Origin: Nematostella vectensis
Taxonomy: Eukaryota; Cnidaria; Anthozoa; Actiniaria; Edwardsiidae
DNA: 64,000 bases
Direction: 5' to 3'
NCBI RefSeq assembly: GCF_932526225.1
Contig: NC_064040.1
Coordinates: 8,095,181-8,159,180 of the forward strand
Positions 56,013 to 64,000 of this stretch are shown piece after piece. Numbering within the stretch: position 1 is the first letter of the stretch; every line of letters begins with the position of its first letter. Below the pieces are notes generated by a model, which had not been told where the DNA came from, ran no database searches, and worked only from the letters and a program-made list of their open reading frames with translations. Made by a program: the position numbers and the translations under genes.

Positions 56013-56759
56013 AAAAACCAGTAGGAGAAAAAGGGGGTCGTGAGGGACTGGTACCGAGGAATCTTAGTTTCTTTTCGATACTTTCTGCATTGACCAAGGA
56101 TAATCACAGTAACTGTTTTTCTCTTCTGATTACAAGTCAAAAAGTTTACGAAGCACCTGCGGTACGGTAACCTTAAAAATGTCAAGAATCATGCAGTTTT
56201 TCCAAATAAGGAAGATATTAGTTTCCTTATATGGAAGTGACCGCGTTTGGCAAAAACGACAATTTTTGGCTAAATTTTCTTGATATGAAAGGGGTGGCGG
56301 TGACTTTGTTATTAAAGCTACCCCAGACGCGTCTTTGTGCAACCCAGACAGTCTATTCTTTAGCGCCGGAAAGTACAAAGGCATGTGTGTGATAACCCTT
56401 TCCCTGACTGCCACTAGGAAAGAATGTAGTTAGCCCCAAACTAGACCAGCCAAGAGGCGACGCATCACGATGCCATACCTAAATCCCGTCTGTAGAACCA
56501 CAGAGGAGCCACATAGACACAATTCCATTAAGTTGTCATGCATATGTCAGTTATGAGCTTTTGTCTATTTACTCGTCGCCAAGAACAAAGCGAAGGGTCT
56601 TATTACCGTTATAAAAACAATCAATACAAAGACATCTGGTTAGACTGTGAACTTGCGGGTTATAAAAACCCAGTTTATGGCACCGTGTTATTAGAAGTAT
56701 TAAACACTGGTATAATGCGAAGAAACACGTGAAAAATATTCGTCGAGGAGTGTAAAGAT
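56013..56759. other. flank before the decayed paralogue
   Basis: The open frame 56538-56732 starts at a real ATG. It is in the same frame as the exon at 56760 but separated from it by TGA at 56730, so it does not supply a start to that exon. No other signal. Confidence 0.4.
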
Positions 56760-59459
56760 GTGACTTCCTTACCGTTCTCCTCCCGGGGAAGTTCTGACGC
56801 AGATTTGGGAGTAATCATTGAGTGCCTTGTCAATGAAACAGCCGAGCGACCCACTACAGCAGATGGGGTTTCAACAACAAGATGTTCTACTGTAGTTGCA
56901 CGGCATGGAGATACTGTCTTTCCTATTTGGTCAATACTTGTTTTAGGAGCTTCAAGCGTTGTGTTACTGGTTACGCTGCTCGCTGCATTTGAGTTTTTTG
57001 GCGGTTGCTTGTGTGCAGGTAAGAATACTTAGGGGGGAGAGAGGGTTATTGTAAGATAAACGAAAGGGTTCTCAGGCTGTTTGTGACCATCTCTTTGAGA
57101 GATTTATGCACATAGATCATTGGTAACGGTCACAAACAAATAGTCATCTGAATTTTTGTTGAATCGTCTCAAGATAAAATGTTGTTAAGGTAAGAGCGTT
57201 ATGTTGCTGTTTGTTGTTATTATTGCTAATAATTGAATGAAAATGGTTGTAAAAATAATTTACACAACTATTTCTTGGGGAGATTGATATACTTATTGAC
57301 CCATCTCTGTTTGTTGTTTTGCTTATTAAAAACCCATCATTAGCTTCCTAAATTTCTGGTGAGAAATGATTGGTTTTCCACATTGCGCCAAGTAACCAAA
57401 GTAAGAATCACAGGGAGGGGGCTGGTTCGCCAACCGTTATCGTGCTTTCGCCAAGCAAGCATGCCAAGTTAACTTCTGCTTACCTTATTACGAACAAAAT
57501 AACAAATCCCCTTGACTGAATTTTAGAATGACTTGATAATAACCCCGGCAGTTAGGGACTCTAGCTATAAAGTTGTGCTTCATGGTATTTCAACATGCTG
57601 CAGGCAAAAATCCGGAAGGGAAGTACCGGACAGTCGAAGTGAAGAGACTTGAGCTGGAATTGAACAAGACTAGCGCTGAGATTGACCGCGTGCGATCACA
57701 CACAGAACACTCAAAACAAAAGGTAAAACTACATGGGGTTACTAGCTTTTCGCTGAACGGGGAGTTGTTTGGCTTAGAGACGGGGGGTGTTATTATTTTT
57801 TTTTTTGTTACAAAAGCTTTTCTCTTATCACATCAGAGTCTCACAGAATCAAACGGCTTTTATTCATAAAGCGTCGTTTTCCTAACACGAGCGGCCAGTT
57901 TCATATTAGGAGATTACCCACCATGTTTGGGAGTCATTTTTTAACTTGCAAGAACTTGTGTGTTTCTGGCATTTTACTGACGTTTTACCTGTTTTACTAA
58001 CGTTCACATATTTCCCACAAGCTCAACCGAGGTTCTTATAACAGCAATTAAAGGGGCAGCTTCATGGTACTGCGCATGTCTTGAGCCAGTGTTTATTGTA
58101 GGCTTTTAATTGTCTACAAACAGTTAAACTTTAAGCTGTCAATGCCTTGTTAAAATAATATGCAATATTTCATTGAAAACTATGTTTATTGACAGTTTGT
58201 GGTCCTTCCCTTTAAATTTAAGTCTCCCACATGTATCAAAGTCTTTTCAGTTAATATTAAAATTTGACTGAAATTGTGTCCTGGCCGGAGACCTATTGCA
58301 AAGCCCTTACCATGACATTGCCCCTTTGATTCATATTTCTGCGAAGTTTGTTAAAGACGATGCTTTATTAGTGCGCCCTTTCGCAAAACGGTTTATTGTG
58401 ACGTAGCCAGGGGGTCCTATCCCTTTTATACCGGAATCTTGTGATTAAATTAATGTTCTGTGAGAACATTCAAAACGGTTCATCGTGTCAACAAGGCCCC
58501 GATGCGTTCAAATAAACAACATCATATTTCTGATTTTAAAGGACAATGTGTATGTCTGCTTGCTTGCAAAACGGTTCATTGATATCTAACCTGATATATT
58601 TCTATCAAGTTGACTGAAATGAAGGAGACTTTAAAGAGGCTTTCCACCATAGCTCCACCGGGCCCTCAAGGTCTGCCGGAAAGGAACGGGTCCCAATGCC
58701 CGCGCGGTTTAATTGGCCCACAGGGGAGTGATGACATGAGTTTGTGCGAATACAAAGCCGCTCAGAGTGTGGGTGTGAGGCCAAGTAGCTCGGCAAGTGT
58801 TGTCATTTCCACTCCTGAGCCAGTCGTAAGTCCTGCACGTGACAACCACGTGGGCAAGACATAGCCTTGTTCTTACCAGAAAATTCTGTGCCAATCACCA
58901 TATTTTTCTTCATATCAAAATTTATTTTTATCAAAAGTGTGATTTTCGATTCAATATGGTTTTATTTCGAGAGTTCTTCACCTAAACTTGCCTTCCACTC
59001 CCCTCAACTACACCCTAGAATTCTTGCAAGGTTACCAAAATTGCTTTTTATATTCGCCATGATACTTTCTTTCATCCCTATACTAGTAATATGTATTGTT
59101 ATTGTGCTCACAGAATTGGATCAAAATGCGGACCAGTTCTTGGATGAGGAAATAACAACTTTAATCTTACCTGGAAGAATCCCACAGCCCTCCATTTATG
59201 CATTTTACCATTATACACACTGATATCACAATTAAAGAGTTTTCGAACACAAAGTCGTTCGCAGGATTGAATAATATTGCAAAACAAGTGTTTTTTATTT
59301 GTTTTTCAGGGTAAAAAGATATTGGCAGTATCGTGCTCGAGTGATGGATTTGCGGAATACATTTTTACGACTGAGGTGGCTTATAACATACGATTTTACA
59401 AGTGCCACTGCAAGGGAAACCCGTCTCACTTTATCCCCGCAGTACTGATGCGCTGTTAA
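56760..59459 (+). pseudogene. decayed type II membrane collagen-like paralogue
   Basis: Four exons with intact splice sites and family phases: 56760-57018 (tail and membrane helix ILVLGASSVVLLVTLLAAFE), 57604-57722 (coiled coil VKRLELELNKTSAEIDRV), 58610-58825 (collagen and MSLCEYK) and 59310-59459 (VSCSSDGFAEYIFTT, KCHCKGNPSHF). Three kinds of damage. The first exon has GTG where the family has ATG, and no ATG in frame after the TGA at 56730. The collagen run has Glu and Cys at two Gly positions (LPERNG, SQCPRG). TAA at 59457 falls where relatives have a Tyr or Gln codon before the HYW.CP motif, and the frame beyond still reads VNYWLCPLMS. It may still be transcribed. Confidence 0.75.
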
Positions 59460-59830
59460 GTTAACTACTGGCTTTGTCCTCTCATGTCATGAGACCCTTG
59501 TGGCAGGCTAGCAACGCCAGCCTGAGGCTAGTAGAGGCTAGTAAAAAAATAAGCGGAGGGCCTGGGAGGAGATGAGAGGGGGAGAGTGGAGATGTAAAAG
59601 GAGATAGGAGGGGAGGGGAACAGGACTTATGCGCTGTTACGTTAACTACTGGCTTTGTCCTCTCATGTCATGAGAACCTGTGGCAAGCTAGTTAGACATA
59701 AACGGAGGGCCTGGGGGAGATGAGAGGGGAAGAGAGGAAAGAAGAGGGAAGGGTAGTGGTTCAGGACTTGTTGGTTGTTACCTAAACTACTGGCTCTGTG
59801 CTATCATGTCATGAGATCCAAAGATGTGAT
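59450..59830 (+). repeat. tandem triplication of the terminal-exon end
   Basis: The stop region (GCGCTGTTAAGTTAACTACT, GGCTTTGTCCTCTCATGTCA) recurs at 59631 as GCGCTGTTACGTTAACTACT and, more diverged, at about 59773 (GTTGTTACCTAAACTACTGG). Both downstream copies have TAC where the exon has TAA. Confidence 0.85.
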
Positions 59831-61502
59831 GTATTAGTAAAAGGGAGGGCTGAGGTCACGAGAAGGGCTGTGCGGGGATGAGAAGATAAAGTATCATCGG
59901 AAAATAACTGTACTCAGCCCGGTATGTCCACTTTCAGTTCTCTTTGTCATTAAAATGGCAAACAATAAGCTACTCTACTGAAATGAACTGGGAAGACGTT
60001 CATAGTACAGTAGTTTATTGTTTGCCATATATGGACAATAACATATGAGACTTGAGTATATTGAAAGAGACACACCGGGCCTGCTCTAGAAAATAATTCG
60101 TAGCATGTATAAATTAAAGAAAATGTGATTAAGTTTTATCCCCTGTACCCCTGAAGATGTTTTTTTAAAGACGAAAATTTGGCAAAATCGAATAGCAGTA
60201 TTTGGTGTATTGTATTTATTCTTCAGAGCAGGTCTGCCCTGAAGAAGACTTATTAAAGACGAAAAAAAGAGTCGAATACCTGGTGTATTGTATTTTTTCT
60301 TCTGGTTCACGAACACGACTATTTGGGCCTTTTGAATTGATTCCTAGCAGTTTACAAGTATAGGTGTCTTCTCGTCTTTTCACACGCTGTCTTTTCGGCG
60401 TCGGGTTTACTCCTGTTGTTAAACTTCGCACTTCACAAGCATAGTCTACAAGTAGTAATCTACAAAAAAAAACTTTTGATAGAATCTTATAACAACAATG
60501 GCTTAATAATCAAGCCAGAATAAAGGTAATGTTAACCATTTTTGTGTATAGATAAAGTAAAAGGAAATAAAATGGAAAATTGAAAAGGGCAAAAAAAATG
60601 ATGTTGGGGCTGTGGATCAAACCTGAAGTTTCAAGATTAGCAAGAAAAAAAATGTAGACCATATATCCAGACAAGCGCTGAATCATCGTATGGCAGCTGA
60701 AAGCTTTACGGCTAGGCTGGAGATTTCGGTCCCAGCACCGCTATCTAGCGAGCTGCACAACACAAAGGAACCTGAGGTACCCGCGCATTAATGGGGAGGC
60801 AATAACCAGGATCCCAGCCCTGTTTTAGTCGGTTACGCCACGCACAGCTCGTTAAGATGTAGAATAGAAAATATCGATGTCTATCAGGGCGCCATTGGTA
60901 TCTTGGGAAACCCCAAACCTGTATGATAAGCAGTGATGTAATCGTCATAGGCACGTGTACATATTATTTCTTTTGTGCGCAAGAGACAACAAAAATAGCT
61001 GAGTTGGTAAGATTTAAATAAGGATCCAAGACAAAAACATTAGTGCAGTTGTATGGGCAGGCCGTCCTGGATTATAGGTTGTTGAAAAATCGAACGTAGT
61101 TTGCATTCTGCCTTCTGTCAAGCGATTGGACGTGTGAACCTTAGTCTAATACCTTAACTCTTCTATTATGACCATTACTCCAAGTTGTGAAAGTATAGTC
61201 ACAAAAAGGCATTGGCAAGATAACCTTGATAATATGACCGCTTCTCCGCATTGGCAAGGCATTTGACACAAGAGAAACTGTATAACGTGACCGTTTGTAA
61301 ACTGGCCTTTGTCTACCCCATATTCCTTTGCCGTTCTCGGTAACTAAATCCCAGTTTTCGATGACACAGATCTCGTTATTTTCGGTTTCAAATAAGGCTT
61401 ATCCCTGTTATCGGATTTTTAGGACTCTGTAGAATGAAAAGGGTCTGGCCTCATGCAAAAAGCTTTGAAAGCTATCAAATACCAACACTTTTTCAAGACC
61501 TT
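59831..61502. other. spacer with hairpin and a duplicated block
   Basis: TGGCAAACAATAAGCTACTC and its inverted copy (AGTAGTTTATTGTTTGCCA) form a hairpin at 59953-60027. A block CCCTGAAGA..AAAGACGAAAA..GAATA..GGTGTATTGTATTT is present twice at 60150-60300. No gene recognised. Confidence 0.45.
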
Positions 61503-61504
61503 AG

Positions 61505-61600
61505 CAGCGGGTGGGGCACTGGGGGCATGTGCGCCCTCAAATATTTTCAAACATTATAAGAAAATGACAAGTAGGGGCGTGGCTATGCCTCCCATTTTTT
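61505..61600 (+). repeat. poly-C family copy without the long C run
   Basis: CGGGTGGGGCACTGGGGGCA, TGTGCGCCCTCAAATATTTT, CAAACATTATAAGAAAATGA and AGTAGGGGCGTGGCTATGCC. This appears the least expanded copy and gives the consensus for the family. Confidence 0.65.
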
Positions 61601-61875
61601 TCTCTGTTGCGGCCATTTTTCATATTAAAGAAGACCATGATCACTGCTTTTTTAGTGGTAAACCGACTTTCATATCAATCAATAGCAGTCGTTTTTCTAA
61701 TGGTCTAAAATAAAACTTTTAAAAGAAAAAGGTAGGTTAGGTTACTTAAAGCCAAGCTACCCTCCGACCGCTCTACCACCAACCAACCTCTTGGTGCCTT
61801 CCGCTGCGGAAAAAACTGCCTAACCCTCCCTATAGTAGAACCGATGGCCTGACAAGCTACAAATTTTTCTCAACA

Positions 61876-62229
61876 GGTGGAACACGACCTATAACCTCCT
61901 ACATAACCCGCGATACTAAAACCTCGATTTATATGATTCAATGTAGCCGCTGCAACCTTCATTCAATATATATTGATGAAATTAAAAGCAAAGCAAGAGA
62001 AGCCACACTGATAGCTCGCCAGCTCTCGCTGGCACTTTTGAACCCAGTGGCCTCAACCGGCGTGAAGAAACCGTTTTACCATCTTCCTTAAGTTACTCCT
62101 TACTCAATTACTACTTTTATATTTTGTTAGTTAATCATCAATGAACTTTGTACATATACTAGCTGTAACATGCCACTGTAACTCATTTATAACCTGAAGA
62201 AGGCAGGTATTGGCCTGCCGAAATATGGT
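61876..62229 (+). mobile_element. remnant of a Penelope-like retroelement (GIY-YIG end and 3' tail)
   Basis: One frame (61876-62091) reads TSYITRDTKTSIYMIQCSRC, then YIDEIKSKARE, which resembles the C-terminal GIY-YIG endonuclease segment of Penelope-like elements (IYLIQC..C...YIGET...RE). The Gly after YI is Asp and the segment is cut short, so it is inactive. About 100 bp further on, CCTGAAGAAGGCAGGTATTG + GCCTGCCGAAATATGG is the usual 3' tail with hairpin of such elements. Confidence 0.5.
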
Positions 62230-63271
62230 TTAAAAATAACAACTCTGCGTTGTTGTGGACTTTTTCTTTTAAAGGTTTTATTTCATAAATCAACTGTCGA
62301 CGCAGATTTCAAGGTCCGACGACATCAGCAGATAGAGGCTGACCGGTGGTTTCTTCCTACCTTTTTGTGGTCTAAAAGAGCCTGGGTCGAGCACGTGGGA
62401 AACCTGTGATTCTCTAAAAACGCTAAGGCCTGGGCAGTTAACATGAATTCCTGCAAGTTTACGTAGAAATTCTCGACGTACACAGTTCTAGGGCGACAAA
62501 AAGCAAAAAAAAAATTGATTGAAGCGGGTTTCTAAAGACAATATGTTATGTACTCATAAAGAATTGACCGAGCGAGCTAAAAACGACAATGTTCAAATCA
62601 AGATTGATTGATATGGATAGAGAATACTTGAAGTAACATGACCCTCTCTGGATATCAGTGAGTTCGAGGACTACATGGTTAACTTATGTGCTGTTTGGTC
62701 TACAAAGTCGGCATGTCCGCAGGCTTTTCGTGTCCAGGAGGCAAGACTAACATTAAATAAACGGATTGATATGAAAAGTGCCGATACCTGCTGTACTGTA
62801 TCTGACGCGCTGAAAGACTTTCGATGAAGTCCGCAGCTATGAGTTGACCCCCACCCACCCCACCCCTTGAACGCAAATCTAGACTTTTTGCATATGATGG
62901 GATGGAGATGCCTGTGTGTTCCCTGCATAGCAAGGAACGCCTTGGCGTTTACTTTAAAAAGCTTGAAACACCCCCAGCCTGCCAGCAATGCGACTTTATC
63001 AATTAGTCAAACAAAGTGTTACTTACTGTTGGAATTAGCTCGGATATTAGAATTTGAAGAGATTTTCCACGCAAACTTACAGGAATTTGTTTTAACTACA
63101 ATTATGCAGGCTGCCATCTAAAAAAATACCCAGATGCCATCTAAAAAATACCTAGACCCTAACTTTTTAAGTTGTAACAGGTTCCCCGTGCGCTCGCTCC
63201 AGTTTCTCTCTACTGTCTTTTAAAAAAAATCGACAGCCATTGATGAATGGGATGTCGGGTCATTTGCAAAA
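62230..63271. other. spacer, no gene seen
   Basis: AT-rich. A short direct repeat GCCATCTAAAAAAATACC lies at 63113-63155. The open frames here have no recognisable signature. Confidence 0.45.
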
Positions 63272-63484
63272 ATGGGAACCTTGCATTTCTATTTCCTTGG
63301 GAGAAACTCGGAACAGATTCAATTAAAAATGAGACATCAAGTTAAGAGGTTATTTGATTTAATCGATGGTAACTCGGAAAAAAGACTATCGATTCAGGAA
63401 ATACGAGACATTTGTTCCATAACAACAATAGCCATACAACATCCGCTCGGTGGCCGATACAGACACGCGATGTTTCCGATTTGA
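63272..63484 (+). CDS. small ORF with an EF-hand-like segment
   Basis: A 70-codon frame from a true ATG. Residues about 28-45 (LFDLIDGNSEKRLSIQEI) fit an EF-hand loop loosely: Asp at 1, Asn at 3, hydrophobic at 8, Glu at 12, but Lys instead of Gly at 6. A single motif of this quality can occur by chance. No splice partner was found. It lies 236 bp before the exon at 63720. Confidence 0.2.
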   Translation: MGTLHFYFLGRNSEQIQLKMRHQVKRLFDLIDGNSEKRLSIQEIRDICSITTIAIQHPLGGRYRHAMFPI

Positions 63485-63719
63485 AGCGATCGCAGCTCGG
63501 GTCAAGTCGGACACCTTCGGGTCATCCAATTAGATCCAGACATGACAAACTATCCTATTACGTCGCTGTGGAATCCTAGTCTCGCTTATGAGCCGGTGGC
63601 GTGATCTTTTCACTTTAGATCTTCTGATATACCGAGGAAGAGAGAGCGTGCGCGCGGCCTAGTAATAGAAAGCTCATTCAAGTTACACCCGGCAAAGTGT
63701 TTCTACACTTCTCTTAGAA

Positions 63720-64000
63720 ATGGGCCATAATATTCCTCACAAAGATAAAAACCCGAGCCCTCGATCAATGGGACGCCAATCGGGCACGGAGATGTACATA
63801 AATCCGACTTATTTAGAGTACAGAGCGTGGTTAAACGACCAGGATTCGGACAGAGTCAGCCTTCCAAGCGCCTCCGAGCTTCACATAGACGGCTTGTGTA
63901 GAATGACCGAGGATACTATTTCAATGACGAAATCTGATGTTGGATCGCTGCAACGAAAATCCCGGTCAAGGAACAAGGCAGTGTTTTTTAACGCTTTGGT
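63720..64000 (+). CDS. 5' end of a further collagen-like family member (first exon, cut by the window edge)
   Basis: ATG at 63720 opens a frame to the window end (93 codons). It encodes a Ser/Asp/Arg-rich cytoplasmic-type tail (MGHNIPHKDKNPSPRS, NPTYLEYRAWLNDQDSDR, SLQRKSRSRNKAVFFNAL). Length, composition and the basic patch at the end are like the tails at 37502, 40813 and 51141, so a membrane helix is expected just beyond 64000. Assignment rests on that resemblance and on its place in the cluster. Confidence 0.5.
   Translation, partial: MGHNIPHKDKNPSPRSMGRQSGTEMYINPTYLEYRAWLNDQDSDRVSLPSASELHIDGLCRMTEDTISMTKSDVGSLQRKSRSRNKAVFFNAL

Larger units (their letters stand above)
54086..56757. other. 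spacer with homopolymer runs and a 23-bp array
   Basis: No exon found. Poly-C near 54272-54290 and poly-G near 54463-54478, 54522-54536 and 54586-54596. A reverse-oriented poly-C family copy spans about 54510-54625. Confidence 0.5.

Noticed and set aside
1-64000. tRNA, rRNA or small nuclear RNA genes
   Set aside because: No cloverleaf with A/B boxes or conserved rRNA/snRNA block was seen by eye. A covariance-model scan was not possible here, so absence is not proven.

Overview
The window looks like intron-rich animal nuclear DNA, probably cnidarian and perhaps a sea anemone. This is an inference from gene content and architecture: short exons with GT-AG introns, a RALGAPA homologue, an isthmin/AMOP gene, membrane-anchored collagens, many MITE-like foldbacks and a Penelope-like remnant. 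There is no operon structure, CRISPR array or recognisable RNA gene. All supported genes are on the + strand. Exon models were built by eye from reading frame, splice consensus and protein-family motifs. Every exon chain given closes in frame, but no transcript data were available.

Layout. (1) 1482-4737: last seven exons of a Ral GTPase-activating protein alpha subunit (RALGAPA-like), including the RapGAP catalytic domain and stop. (2) 6271-24862: a 14-exon gene for a tandem fusion of two acyl-CoA synthetase / 4-coumarate-CoA-ligase-like modules. The modules have matching exon lengths, and exon 8 carries the end of module 1 and the start of module 2 (predicted 1089 aa). (3) 26366-26624: an isolated candidate exon of a tetraspan membrane protein. 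(4) 28748-33540: a five-exon secreted AMOP/isthmin-like gene (531 aa) with a very basic region, an RRKR site and an N-glycosylation pentapeptide repeat, and no visible TSP1 domain. (5) 37502-64000: a cluster of related type II membrane collagen-like genes. Two first exons (37502, 40813) lie upstream of one ectodomain (44907-47605). A second complete gene is at 51141-54085. A decayed copy is at 56760-59459. The first exon of another member runs off the right edge.

Introns and spacers are packed with tandem arrays (units of about 20 to 75 bp, up to 2.85 kb), poly-C/poly-G runs and foldback elements. The 250-bp MITEs have TTAA target sites, a CAGGCCCGTA family has 5-bp target duplications, and a 2.45-kb element has split one array.

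The main unexplained pattern is that many tandem duplications start at exon edges. At least six splice junctions in four gene units have the exon edge plus its splice site copied into the adjoining intron (periods 32, 57, 71, 75, about 105 and 119 bp). Two terminal exons have their stop-codon region copied downstream. Two of the arrays (57 and 75 bp) keep frame and could extend the protein through alternative donor use. The fused acyl-CoA synthetase and the collagen cluster with its candidate alternative first exons are the other leads.
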